The notes under the pieces: generated by a model | The model's input: only the letters and a program-made list of their open reading frames with translations | Databases searched by the model: none | What the model was told of the DNA's origin: nothing | In this document: in pieces, positions 47,726-56,386 of the stretch | Numbering within the stretch: position 1 is the stretch's first letter | Layout: each line of letters opens with the position of its first letter | Translations under genes and position numbers: made by a program | Assembly: GCA_035555795.1 (NCBI GenBank) | Contig: DATMGE010000034.1 | Coordinates: forward strand, 1 to 64,000 | Direction of reading: 5' to 3' | Source of the DNA: RCIO01 sp035555795 | Lineage (GTDB): Bacteria; Pseudomonadota; Alphaproteobacteria; Rhizobiales; Rhizobiaceae | Length of the DNA: 64,000 bases

Positions 47726-47883
47726 CAGAGATTGCTGAAGCTCATCGTCATTGCCGCATTTGACCCTGAGAAAAGAGGCGACCTGAACAGGTCAGCAAAG
47801 ACCGAGCCACCCGCACCCGCGAATAGGCGAGATCCATTGCATCTATATGGCGATTAGCTAACTTCGATCATGGGGGGCGGCCT

Positions 47884-48873
47884 TTGGCATTCCAGATTCT
47901 AAGTCTATCGGGTGGCGGCTTTCTCGGCCTCTACACTGCATCGGTCCTGACGGAGATCGAGGAGCGGACGGGGCGGCCGCTCGCGGATTCATTCGATCTG
48001 ATAGCGGGTACCTCCGTTGGCGGAATCATCGCTCTCGGCTTGTCCGCCGGTTGTAGCGCCTTTGAGATCAAGCAGGCGTTTTTAGAAGAAGGCGACAAGA
48101 TATTCTCACCTAGGCGGCCGGCGTCCAACTTCTTGAGCACGGGAGCACGCTTCCTGTCGGGCTTGCCTATTTCGCGGTATGACCCCGCGCCGCTCCGCAG
48201 CATCATCGACCGGATCGTAGGCGTAAATGCCAGGATGTCGGATCTCAGACGGCCAACCGTTATCCCCGCGGTTAACCTTACCAAGGGCGGCCCCAAGGTA
48301 TTCAAGACCGGGCATCATCCGCACTTCATCATCGACTGGCAGCTAAAGGTTGTCGACGTCGCCTTGGCCACTTCGGCGGCACCAACATACTTCCCGATTC
48401 ATCAGATCGGCGCCGAGCTCTACGCCGATGGCGGGATGTTCGCCAACTCGCCCGATCTGATCGCGCTGCACGAGGCCGAGACATTCCTCGACGTGAAGCG
48501 AGAGGATGTTAGGGTTCTCAGCGTTGGCACCACCACGACGGCCTTTTCTTTCTCCGCTTCCGCCGGACGGAAGCTGGGATCCTACGGATGGATGAAGAAC
48601 GAGCGCCTGCCAAGCGTCATGATCGGATCGCAGCAGGCCTTGACCGATGACATGATGCGACACGTTATCGCCGACAGGTACGTTCGGATCGACCGTGCCC
48701 AGCCGCCGGACCAGCAGGCCGAGCTGGCGCTTGATTGCGCAAGTCCCATCGCCAAGCGCGATCTACAGTCTGCTGCGGCCAGCTCCATCGCTGACATCTC
48801 GTCGAATCCGATGCTGCGTGACATGCTCGACCACGTGGCACCGGAATTCAATTTTATCAACGCAACCCTCTAG
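47884..48873 (+). CDS. capV: Patatin-like phospholipase, predicted CBASS effector (CapV-like)
   Basis: This 329-residue protein has a TTG start. All patatin elements are visible: oxyanion loop GGGFLG (residues 10-15), nucleophile elbow GTSVG with Ser44, and DGG with Asp182 of the Ser-Asp dyad. CapV-type enzymes are held inactive until a cyclic nucleotide made by a CD-NTase binds; they then cleave inner-membrane phospholipids and kill the infected cell. The CD-NTase gene begins 6 bases downstream, so the pair forms a minimal (type I) CBASS operon. A 158-bp gap upstream holds its promoter. The effector role rests on motifs and operon partner. Confidence 0.87.
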   Translation: MAFQILSLSGGGFLGLYTASVLTEIEERTGRPLADSFDLIAGTSVGGIIALGLSAGCSAFEIKQAFLEEGDKIFSPRRPASNFLSTGARFLSGLPISRYDPAPLRSIIDRIVGVNARMSDLRRPTVIPAVNLTKGGPKVFKTGHHPHFIIDWQLKVVDVALATSAAPTYFPIHQIGAELYADGGMFANSPDLIALHEAETFLDVKREDVRVLSVGTTTTAFSFSASAGRKLGSYGWMKNERLPSVMIGSQQALTDDMMRHVIADRYVRIDRAQPPDQQAELALDCASPIAKRDLQSAAASSIADISSNPMLRDMLDHVAPEFNFINATL

Positions 48874-48879
48874 GATCCG

Positions 48880-50265
48880 ATGTCCCAGTCAGCCAAGCTG
48901 TTCTACCAGGCCGGTAGTGAATCTGAGACCCTTCATCGGCGGATCACGCCCACGGCCGACCAATTCACAGCTCAGAAAGATCGTTGGAACGATCTCGCCG
49001 ACTTTCTCGTTATGCGGCTTACGAAGGACAGCGGCTACTCCATCCGAACATGGCTTCAGGGATCCTACAAGTTTCGTACGCAGATCCGGCCTTGGGTAGT
49101 TGGCGCTGAGTTCGACATCGACCTCGGCATTTATTTCGAATGGAAGGGCGAGCCGGAGGATAGCGACTATACACCAGAGCAGCTGAAGGCGTTCGTTCAG
49201 AACGCGCTCGTCGACTACCAGGACGACGAGGACAACGAAGCGACCGGTGTCGCCAACCCGAAGGAGCGCTGCTGCCGGATCGCCTTCGCGCCGGACTTCC
49301 ACATCGACATACCTTGCTACCATCTAGACAGCGTACGCGATGCCCGCAAGCTTGCAACGGAGACGATGGGCTGGGAGGTGAGTGATCCGAAGCAGATCTA
49401 CGAATGGTTCAAGACCTGTCAGGATGATGTGCCGCGCAAGAAACTGCGCCGACTGATCCGCTATCTCAAGATGTGGGCGGCACTGCGGATTGAAGAGCCC
49501 AAACGTCCATCATCTATACTTCTGACCGTTCTGGCAGCAGAATCGTTCGACAACCTCGATCTGGACGCGGTCGTGGATGACGACGATATACTTGAAAAGG
49601 CAGCTACGCTGATCGCCGATCGCCTGGAGAGTGACCCTACCGTTCTGAACCCTGTGAACTCCCACGAGGACGTGAACAGGTTGGAAATGGAGGCCGTCAC
49701 TATGCTGGTCGTGAAGCTGCGAGATCTAGCCACGCTCGGCGAGCGGGCGCGTCTCGCTGCCGACATATCCGCGGCGGCCGAGATCTGGAGCGAGGCCTTC
49801 GACCAGTTCTTCCCAATGCCGGAAGATACAGAGGAGGGTACGCAGGCCCTAGCGAAGAGCCAGGCAATCGCCGTCTACGCATATACCCCTGACATCATTG
49901 TTACGGCGATGCCGCGTGCCAATCACAACGTCATGCCGATCCAGGGCATCAATGAGATCCGGCCTGTGCCCAAGGACTGCGACATTACTTTCACCATTGC
50001 GAGACCGGACATGCTACCCGCTGGATGCACGCTGAAGTGGACAGTACGTAACCATGGTCGGGAAGCTGCGATAGAGAACGACATGGGCCATGTCGCAGGG
50101 TCCGGAACTTCGGTCGAACGTCACACCGCTTACAATGGCGATCACGCAATGGATCTGACGGTCTTTCTTGGCGGACGCCCAGTAGGGCGGCGCCGAGTCA
50201 CTGTGACGGTTCGTGGCCCTGCCATACCGCCGCGAAACCCGCCAAGACGCAGATATGGTCGCTGA
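48880..50265 (+). CDS. CD-NTase (cGAS/DncV-like cyclic nucleotide synthase) with fused C-terminal sensor domain
   Basis: This 461-residue protein has the nucleotidyltransferase core: GSYKFRTQ with Gly61-Ser62, metal-binding Asp79 and Asp81 in EFDIDLGIYF, and the third Asp143 in HIDIPCY. A helical second half follows (about 150-320). Residues about 355-446 form a beta-rich domain (LKWTVRNHGREAA, SVERHTAYNGDHAMD, RRRVTVTVRG) that matches the AGS-C sensor domain of CD-NTase and related effectors. On phage infection such enzymes make a cyclic di- or trinucleotide that activates the patatin encoded upstream. There are no Cap2/Cap3 or HORMA/TRIP13 genes nearby. Which nucleotide is made cannot be read from the sequence. 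Confidence 0.87.
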   Translation: MSQSAKLFYQAGSESETLHRRITPTADQFTAQKDRWNDLADFLVMRLTKDSGYSIRTWLQGSYKFRTQIRPWVVGAEFDIDLGIYFEWKGEPEDSDYTPEQLKAFVQNALVDYQDDEDNEATGVANPKERCCRIAFAPDFHIDIPCYHLDSVRDARKLATETMGWEVSDPKQIYEWFKTCQDDVPRKKLRRLIRYLKMWAALRIEEPKRPSSILLTVLAAESFDNLDLDAVVDDDDILEKAATLIADRLESDPTVLNPVNSHEDVNRLEMEAVTMLVVKLRDLATLGERARLAADISAAAEIWSEAFDQFFPMPEDTEEGTQALAKSQAIAVYAYTPDIIVTAMPRANHNVMPIQGINEIRPVPKDCDITFTIARPDMLPAGCTLKWTVRNHGREAAIENDMGHVAGSGTSVERHTAYNGDHAMDLTVFLGGRPVGRRRVTVTVRGPAIPPRNPPRRRYGR

Positions 50266-50380
50266 TTCCCGAATGCCTTCAGCAGAAGTAAAAATGGACG
50301 CGGTTTCAACGAGGCTTTTGGACTCGCGGATTTTGTTGGAAGTAGTTACCTCGCGCTTCTCTGCCTAAGCCACGAGAACG

Positions 50381-51757
50381 TCACCGCTTCAAACTAACAA
50401 ATACGCGATTGCGACCGCCATTTTTAGCTTCATAAAGGGCAGCGTCAGCGCGCTTTACCAGCTGGACAACGGTGTCAACTCGATCGAGTACCGAAGAAAC
50501 GCCGATGCTGACGGTAACTTCAATTGTCTTAGACTCTTGGCCGACTACAAACGGCACTTGGGCAATTCTCGCACGAACGCTTTCTGCCACCATAGCGGCT
50601 GTCGTGCTGTCTGTATCGGGCATCACTACAACGAATTCGTCGCCACCGTAAACGCATGCAAGGTCAATGGTGCGCACGCGCTGTCGTAGCCGATGCGCGC
50701 ACTCGCGCAGCACGTCGCCACCGGCATCGTGGCCATAGGTGTCGTTGACCGTCTTTAGGAGGTCGATATCCGTGATCATCACGGAAAGAGGGCGGCGGCG
50801 CGCCACGGCCCGGTCGAACAGCGTCTCCAGATGACTGTCGAGATAGCGGCGGTTGTGCAGGCCCGTCAGCGGGTCGGTCACCGCCATCTCGATCGTCTGG
50901 GTCACCGACGAGCGCAGATGGTCGTTATAGCGCTTGCGCTTCACCTGGGTTCGCAGCCGCGCCACCAGCTCCTGCGGATCGATCGGGCGCGTGAGGTAGT
51001 CGTTGATGCCGAGATCGAGGCCGCGGATGATGCGCTCCTCCTCCCCCTGGTCGGCCAGAAGCACGATCGGAATGAAGCGCGTATGGTCGAATGAGCGTAG
51101 CTGCGAACACAGCCGCAGCGGGTCGTAATCGGCGAAACGCGATGACACGATCACGCATTCATAGGGCTTCTCGGCAGCCTCGAAGAAGGCGGCCTGCGGA
51201 TCGGCCATCACCGTGAGGTCGACGCTGCCACGCAGCATTTTAGCAATACGGTCGGAGGAAGCGGTGTTCTCGTCCACGAGCAGGACCAATGCCCGCTCGT
51301 CCGTCGACACCGCGCCCCGCGCCAGCAATTCCTCGATGCCGATATTGCGCGTCGTGGAGGCGCGCAGGCGCAGCTCGTCGGTGAGCATCTTGAGCCGCAC
51401 CAGGCTCTTCACCCGCGTCATCAGTTGCAGGTCGTTGACCGGCTTGGTCAGGAAGTCGTCGGCGCCGGCCTCAAGCCCGCGAACGCGATCGGTGACCTGC
51501 TCCAGCGCCGTCACCATCACCACCGGAATATGCGAGCTGTTACGGTTCGACTTCAGTCGGCGGCAGATCTCGAAACCATCCATGCCCGGCATCATGACGT
51601 CGAGCAGCACGACATCCACCTTGCCGTTCTCGCAGGTCTCCAGCGCGTCCTGCCCATTGGTGGCGGTCAGCACGTCGAAATATTCGGCCAGCAGCCGCGC
51701 TTCGAGCAGCTTCACATTAGCAGGGCTTTTGTCGACGACGAGGATGCGAGCTGTCAT
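50381..51757 (-). CDS. PleD-like response regulator with GGDEF diguanylate cyclase domain
   Basis: The start at ATG 51757 gives 458 residues, the same length as PleD. It has two receiver domains (about 1-120 and 155-270) and a GGDEF domain (about 290-455) with VYGGDEFVVVMPDTD and an upstream RTID inhibitory site. It should make cyclic di-GMP. Receiver 1 keeps the phospho-acceptor Asp53 (LLDVMMPGMD), but the usual acidic pair is Asp9-Lys10 (VVDKSPANV), so a charge of the Mg pocket is reversed. PleD is normally a core gene beside divK; here it lies in the element on the opposite strand to CBASS, so it is probably an acquired copy. Confidence 0.88.
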   Translation of the reverse strand: MTARILVVDKSPANVKLLEARLLAEYFDVLTATNGQDALETCENGKVDVVLLDVMMPGMDGFEICRRLKSNRNSSHIPVVMVTALEQVTDRVRGLEAGADDFLTKPVNDLQLMTRVKSLVRLKMLTDELRLRASTTRNIGIEELLARGAVSTDERALVLLVDENTASSDRIAKMLRGSVDLTVMADPQAAFFEAAEKPYECVIVSSRFADYDPLRLCSQLRSFDHTRFIPIVLLADQGEEERIIRGLDLGINDYLTRPIDPQELVARLRTQVKRKRYNDHLRSSVTQTIEMAVTDPLTGLHNRRYLDSHLETLFDRAVARRRPLSVMITDIDLLKTVNDTYGHDAGGDVLRECAHRLRQRVRTIDLACVYGGDEFVVVMPDTDSTTAAMVAESVRARIAQVPFVVGQESKTIEVTVSIGVSSVLDRVDTVVQLVKRADAALYEAKNGGRNRVFVSLKR

Positions 51758-51869
51758 AGTGCGCTGAAAGTAGTGACTTGACTCGTTTATAGGAGGTAAG
51801 GAGGAGTAGCCGAAAGCTCTTTCTTGCTGGTCAGGATATAATATCTCTCGCACTTACGTGGATGTGATA

Positions 51870-53150
51870 ATGTATTTTTTATTTCTTACATTGCTATCTC
51901 TAGCATCATTGGCAGGCACCACGCAGGCTCAAAGCACTCCGCCTTCCAACGATATGTTTTCGTCCCGCATTTTGATTTCACCCCCGTCTGAGGGTGCAGG
52001 GACTGTAACCGTTCCGGTTGAAACCAGAGGGGCAACGTCCGAGCCCGGGGAGCCGCAATATCTTGGCGGGAATCTCTACTCAGCAAGCGTATGGTATTCT
52101 TTCAAACCGCAAACTTCGGGGCAAATTCGAGTTCAGGTTCAATCATTTGATGCAATTTTAGCGGTTTTTGAAGGCGAGAGAATCGATGCATTGAAGCAAG
52201 TGTCAGAAACATCCACGCGATCAGTATCTACACACCAGCGTAGTGTGTTCTTGGATTTCAATGGGCTGTCTGGAACAGAGTATCAAATTTCCATCGTTTA
52301 CAAGAATTCCGGAGTATCTAGATCAGGAAATTTGTCAATAATGGGAGGTGGATACACAAATTATCCGCGCCTTGTTTCGGCTATTACGCCTAGCGCACGC
52401 ACAGCTCCAGCATACGAGCCCACAACAGGCATGAATTACACCACGGCATTTGCAACTATTATAAATGCCGGAAACGTGATAGCTAAGGGTTGCTCGATTT
52501 CAACGCCAAGCGGATTGCTTTATCCGGTGGAGGAGACGTCTCTCGTATTCTTTGCAGAAAGAATTATGCCAGATCTGAATCTCGGACAGACAAACGAGAA
52601 TTTTGATCTTGAACCAGGAGAGTCAAAATTCTTTTTAGTTCTTTTAAAGAATATTCACAGCGGGCGAAACTTCCCCGTCTTTACATGCTCAAATTCATTG
52701 CCGGCGCCTCAATACGAGGCAGTAAATTCTTTTGATTTCACCTATGTAAATGGTCTGTCCGTCGACATTATTGCTTCAGCCGTTACTCCTAGTCGCGATG
52801 GTATGTTGACCATTCCACTCCAGGGTGGAAATGTCTTTGCGCTAGCCGGATTAAATCTCGGCGCAAGTGCGCCAGTTTCCGTCTTTGTTAGGAGGACAGC
52901 AGCAGCAAAAGGAATCTTGAATCTGTCGATATGTCAAACAAATAGCAGCGGTGATTGTATTATGCCGCCGGTTGGAGATGGACTGACTATTCAGGCTGAT
53001 TCGAATCAGATAATTACACTTGCTGGATTCGCTCAGATGGGGGCGGAGCCTGTTTCATATGACCCTGCTAACAACAGGATCGTGGTAGACTTCATATCTG
53101 GCGGGCTCGTTGCTGGATCAGCTAGTATCGCATATCAAGTAGGACCTTGA
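51870..53150 (+). CDS. AT-rich exported protein of unknown function
   Basis: The ATG at 51870 opens a signal peptide (MYFLFLTLLSLASLAGTTQA); GTG 51858 is an alternative. The 426-residue protein is built of beta-rich segments with a PPC-like N-terminal part (SASVWYSFKPQTSGQIRVQV, FDAILAVFEG). A repeat-like middle follows (NYTTAFATIINAGNVIAKGC and SFDFTYVNGLSVDIIASAVT), suggesting Ig-like domains. Base composition is clearly poorer in G+C than every neighbour, so it was acquired recently from another source. No function is recognised. Confidence 0.6.
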   Translation: MYFLFLTLLSLASLAGTTQAQSTPPSNDMFSSRILISPPSEGAGTVTVPVETRGATSEPGEPQYLGGNLYSASVWYSFKPQTSGQIRVQVQSFDAILAVFEGERIDALKQVSETSTRSVSTHQRSVFLDFNGLSGTEYQISIVYKNSGVSRSGNLSIMGGGYTNYPRLVSAITPSARTAPAYEPTTGMNYTTAFATIINAGNVIAKGCSISTPSGLLYPVEETSLVFFAERIMPDLNLGQTNENFDLEPGESKFFLVLLKNIHSGRNFPVFTCSNSLPAPQYEAVNSFDFTYVNGLSVDIIASAVTPSRDGMLTIPLQGGNVFALAGLNLGASAPVSVFVRRTAAAKGILNLSICQTNSSGDCIMPPVGDGLTIQADSNQIITLAGFAQMGAEPVSYDPANNRIVVDFISGGLVAGSASIAYQVGP

Positions 53151-53162
53151 TCATCCGTTTAA

Positions 53163-54623
53163 CTATACGGCTACCGCTAGCAAGACTGCGGCCACCGCCA
53201 GCGCCACAATCGCCTTCCACCCCGCATTCGGATCGCCCCTCCGCCGCTCCACGCTTGGCGCCGGCGTGAAATCAGGCAGGAACTGGGCATAGTCGCCCGG
53301 CTTCCACTCCTCCTCCGACCACGCGATTGCCGGCAAGCCGCGCTCCGCCCGCATCCTGTCGATGAACGATCGATTGGCCTCGCTCGAGGCCTTCGTTGCC
53401 GCATACTTCTGCCGCAGCTGCGACTGATCGATGAGCGCCTTGCGCTCCAGCTCCGATATCGGCCCGATCTGCCCGGCGGGCGGATAGATCATCACGCGCT
53501 CTACCGGCGACGGCGTGCCGTCAGCGGACAGGACCGACACCAGGGCCTCGCCGATGGCCATGCTGGTAATCGCCGCACGCGCATTGACCTGCGGGTTTGG
53601 TCGGAAGGCATCCGCCGCAGCACGGACGCGCGCCTGGTCGCGGACAGTGAAAGCGCGCAGGGCGTGCTGAATCCTCGTGCCAAGCTGAGCCAGGACAGTT
53701 TCCGGCACGTCCTGCGGGGTCTGTGTGACGAAGAACACACCGACGCCCTTGGAGCGCACGAGCCGGACCAGCCGTTCGATCTGCTGGAGCAGAGGCTTGG
53801 GGGCATCGCGGAAAAGCAAATGCGCCTCGTCAAAGAAAAACACCAGCTTGGGCTTGTCCAGGTCGCCGGCCTCCGGCAGGGCGCGGAAAAGCTCGGTGAG
53901 CAGCCACAGCAGGAATGTGGCGTAGAGCTTGGGCGCTTCCATCAGGTCGTCGGCATGCAGCAGATTGACGACGCCGCGGCCGTCCTCGGTGCGGATGAAA
54001 TCCTGCACATTGAACGCCGGTTCGCCGAAAAGATGGTGCCCGCCCTGGGCTTCCAGCGCCAGGATATTGCGCTGGATTGCGGCGATGGACGACGCGGTGA
54101 TATTGCCGTAGCGCTTGCAAACTTCCTCGCGAAATTCCATCATGTCATTGAGCGCCCAGCGAAGATCGTCGAGTGTCAACAGGAAGTCCTGTTCGTCGCG
54201 AGCTTTGCGGAAGGCGATCGCCAGCGTTCCATATTGAGTTTCGTTCAGCCGCAGCATGCTTGCCAGGAGCTCAGGGCCTAGCGCGTGAACGCTGGTGCGG
54301 ATCGGCAGGCCGTGCACGCCGAAAATATCCCAAAAGCAAGCCGGGCAGCTATCCGGCGTCCACGGGGACAAGAGCGATTCGGCGCGGGATGCCGCCTTGC
54401 CTTGCGGGTCGCCTTTTGCGGCGATGCCTGACAGGTCGCCTTTCACGTCGGCGGCGAACACGGGCACGCCGGCGCGGCTGAATTCCTCGGCGAGGCGCTG
54501 CAGCGTGACGGTTTTGCCGGTGCCTGTGGCGCCGGTCACCAGCCCGTGGCGATTGCCGAGGGCCAGCGGTAGGGAAATATCCCTGCCGTCGACGGTGCGG
54601 CCTATTGCGATGGCGGTGTTCAT
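53163..54623 (-). CDS. HerA/YjgR-type ATPase (DUF853)
   Basis: This 486-residue ATPase has Walker A GATGTGKT (about 31-38), VPVFAADVKGDLSGI, Walker B LVFFFDEAHLLF (about 265) and VFFVTQTPQDVPE, the pattern of DUF853 HerA-FtsK-type proteins such as E. coli YjgR. A single hydrophobic segment (AIVALAVAAVLLAVAV) closes the chain, unusual for YjgR. Its ATG overlaps the TGA of the upstream 153-residue gene. HerA-type ATPases pair with nucleases in some defence systems, but no nuclease is seen here; a housekeeping DNA or conjugation role is equally possible. Confidence 0.85.
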   Translation of the reverse strand: MNTAIAIGRTVDGRDISLPLALGNRHGLVTGATGTGKTVTLQRLAEEFSRAGVPVFAADVKGDLSGIAAKGDPQGKAASRAESLLSPWTPDSCPACFWDIFGVHGLPIRTSVHALGPELLASMLRLNETQYGTLAIAFRKARDEQDFLLTLDDLRWALNDMMEFREEVCKRYGNITASSIAAIQRNILALEAQGGHHLFGEPAFNVQDFIRTEDGRGVVNLLHADDLMEAPKLYATFLLWLLTELFRALPEAGDLDKPKLVFFFDEAHLLFRDAPKPLLQQIERLVRLVRSKGVGVFFVTQTPQDVPETVLAQLGTRIQHALRAFTVRDQARVRAAADAFRPNPQVNARAAITSMAIGEALVSVLSADGTPSPVERVMIYPPAGQIGPISELERKALIDQSQLRQKYAATKASSEANRSFIDRMRAERGLPAIAWSEEEWKPGDYAQFLPDFTPAPSVERRRGDPNAGWKAIVALAVAAVLLAVAV

Positions 54624-55081
54624 TCGCCCGTCCTCGCGACCACATTCTGCAAGGCAACGGGGAGTTGGGAGTAATAGAATTTCATTTTCTCGCTATCGTG
54701 CCTGGCATAGCCGGCATGATTGCCTTTCTCAGAACAGAATAAGTGATAGTGAGAGCGTGGCTCACCGCAGCCGAACTTCCATCCGTCGGCTCCGCGCGAC
54801 CACTCGAGATCGGCTTTGTAGCCCTCGACCCGGACAACGTGGCCCGTGCACCGCTTGCCGCTGGCGTAAGTGAAGGGGCACGGAACGCGATCGGCGATCG
54901 CACGATATTCACGCGCCGCCGCCTGGAATTCCTCCAGCGACACCTCGCGGCCGGTCGGGTTCTCGTGTTGTGACAGGGAAAACTTGTCCCCGTCGGTGAC
55001 GTGGAAATCCTCGCCAAAACGCTCGACCATGAAAGCGAGCTCGGACATTTCGGAAGGATTGGCGACGTGATGTGTGGTCAT
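54620..55081 (-). CDS. Small cysteine-rich (possible zinc-ribbon) protein upstream of the HerA-like gene
   Basis: This 153-residue hydrophilic protein has Cys and His residues spaced as in zinc modules: VPCPFTYASGKRCTGH (about 66-81), FGCGEPRSHYHLFCSEKGNH (about 103-122). A helical acidic N-terminus precedes (about 1-60). No family is recognised. It overlaps the HerA-like gene start by 4 bases and follows a row of small genes, so it probably belongs with them. Confidence 0.55.
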   Translation of the reverse strand: MTTHHVANPSEMSELAFMVERFGEDFHVTDGDKFSLSQHENPTGREVSLEEFQAAAREYRAIADRVPCPFTYASGKRCTGHVVRVEGYKADLEWSRGADGWKFGCGEPRSHYHLFCSEKGNHAGYARHDSEKMKFYYSQLPVALQNVVARTGE

Positions 55082-55095
55082 TTCATTTCACCTTT

Positions 55096-55347
55096 TCAAT
55101 TTGCTGCTGGATTGGGAGTCAGCTCGTCGGACAAGTGGCCGGTGAACACGGCCAGCACGGCGAACGATTCCGGGGTCGGAGTGCTGAACGGCTCCGCATA
55201 ATCCGCGCTGGCGAGGTGCTGCGCGGTGTGGAAAGCGCCTTCCGGCGTCGTGGCTTCGACGTGGTAGAGCGCCGACCAGTCGAAGGGGGACGGCGCGCTG
55301 GCGCGCACCGCGGATGGTTTCAGGAGGAGGAGGCTGTAAGCGGTCAT
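55096..55347 (-). CDS. Small phage-type protein of unknown function
   Basis: This 83-residue frame from ATG 55347 (MTAYSLLLLKPSAVRASAPS) has no membrane segment and contains repeated aromatic/acidic residues (FDWSALYHVEATTPEGAFHT). It overlaps the preceding small gene by 4 bases (ATGA), so the row is translated as a unit. No homologue is recognised. Confidence 0.5.
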   Translation of the reverse strand: MTAYSLLLLKPSAVRASAPSPFDWSALYHVEATTPEGAFHTAQHLASADYAEPFSTPTPESFAVLAVFTGHLSDELTPNPAAN

Positions 55348-55460
55348 GGTGCGAACCCCACGGCCATCGCCCCAATTCCGGCGATGATGACCAGCACAGC
55401 GGCGAATTCGGCGGTGACGGCCAGGGCCTCGAGAAGGACAGCGCGGAAGGTCATGGCCAT
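55344..55460 (-). CDS. 38-residue membrane miniprotein
   Basis: This frame begins MAMTFRAVLLEALAVTAEFA and ends in a hydrophobic helix (VLVIIAGIGAMAVGF). Two starts are possible (55460 and 55454). It overlaps its neighbours on both sides, as real genes in this row do. Function unknown. Confidence 0.4.
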   Translation of the reverse strand: MAMTFRAVLLEALAVTAEFAAVLVIIAGIGAMAVGFAP

Positions 55461-55663
55461 GGGCGACCCAGGCGGGTCGTGCATTGACCGGCGCTGCGGT
55501 TGACCTTGCCGCTCCAACGCACAGGGAACCGCGTACAAGCCAGCCATTCGTCATCGGACATCCCGAGCCGGTTCGGAAATGTGGCCAGAGCCCATGCGCG
55601 ATCGGCAGCATTGAGGTCGGAGCCCATTCTAATCCTGCGGGCTTTCAAGCTCTTGGCGGTCAT
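55451..55663 (-). CDS. Small phage-type protein of unknown function
   Basis: This 70-residue hydrophilic frame (MTAKSLKARRIRMGSDLNAA) has a second possible start at Met13. The middle (DRAWALATFPNRLGMSDDEW) could be helical. It overlaps the next gene by 4 bases (ATGA) at its start. No family is recognised. Confidence 0.45.
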   Translation of the reverse strand: MTAKSLKARRIRMGSDLNAADRAWALATFPNRLGMSDDEWLACTRFPVRWSGKVNRSAGQCTTRLGRPWP

Positions 55664-55980
55664 CTACCCGCCTCCAGCTTCGCGCCGCGCTGCTGAAAAT
55701 GAATTTCGGCTTCCGGTGCGACCTCATGCACCATGGCGATGGCGGCGGAAGGCGAGGGCGCTTCGATGTAGGCACAAAGCTCGCCATCGGCGGGATAGAC
55801 CGCAAATACGTGGCTGTGGCCCCAATATGCGCCGCCGCGATCATAGAAGCCGTCCCCGCCGCAATGCTGGATATAGAGCGGCCGCTCGCACCAATCGGCG
55901 AGCTGGTCGAAGTTGTCGCCGTGGCGGCCCATGGGTGCGCCGTATTTCGCGTTGACGCGAATGAACGGATCGAAGGTCAT
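55660..55980 (-). CDS. Phage-type hypothetical protein
   Basis: The start at ATG 55980 gives 106 residues (MTFDPFIRVNAKYGAPMGRH). It is rich in Tyr/Trp/His with a central GGDGFYDRGGAYWGHSHVFA stretch and a C-terminal PEAEIHFQQRG. The longer upstream frame to 56169 overlaps the next gene and is unlikely. Function unknown. Confidence 0.5.
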   Translation of the reverse strand: MTFDPFIRVNAKYGAPMGRHGDNFDQLADWCERPLYIQHCGGDGFYDRGGAYWGHSHVFAVYPADGELCAYIEAPSPSAAIAMVHEVAPEAEIHFQQRGAKLEAGR

Positions 55981-55984
55981 CGAC

Positions 55985-56242
55985 TCAACCCTCCGCCGTG
56001 AAGCAGGAAGCGGTGTCCGCGCACACAAACACATAGCCGGCGCCAGGAAGCCCGCCGCCATGCCATTCGCCGCCCCATCCGAGCTTCTCGACCAGCGCGC
56101 GAGCAGCAGCGGTGTGGTTGCGTTCGATACCGTGAGCGTGGTTCCAGGGCACGGAAACGGAACCCGCATCGGCGCGGGCTGTCACGCGAGCGCCGCGGGT
56201 GTTGGTGGGGCTGTGGAATTTTGTGGTGATGGCCTGTCGCAT
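55985..56242 (-). CDS. Phage-type hypothetical protein
   Basis: This 85-residue protein opens MRQAITTKFHSPTNTRGARV and continues with a basic, Gly-rich stretch, NHAHGIERNHTAAARALVEK and a hydrophobic end (GAGYVFVCADTAS). Small proteins of this pattern are seen in many prophages and plasmids of Alphaproteobacteria. Function unknown. Confidence 0.6.
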   Translation of the reverse strand: MRQAITTKFHSPTNTRGARVTARADAGSVSVPWNHAHGIERNHTAAARALVEKLGWGGEWHGGGLPGAGYVFVCADTASCFTAEG

Positions 56243-56386
56243 GGGGAAATCCTTTCGGACATGGCTTCGCCGGTCGCGCGGATACGCGTTGTCGACGATG
56301 GGAGTGAGGGAGGCACCGCCCGGCGCCCGTTTCGCATGATCGCGGGTCGGGCCGGTTTGCTTTCGGACCGGGCGGAACTGGTGAAC

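Noticed and set aside
47884..50265. Type II/III CBASS with Cap2/Cap3 or HORMA/TRIP13 accessories
   Set aside because: No E1/E2, JAB or HORMA-like genes lie on either side; the operon has only effector and synthase.
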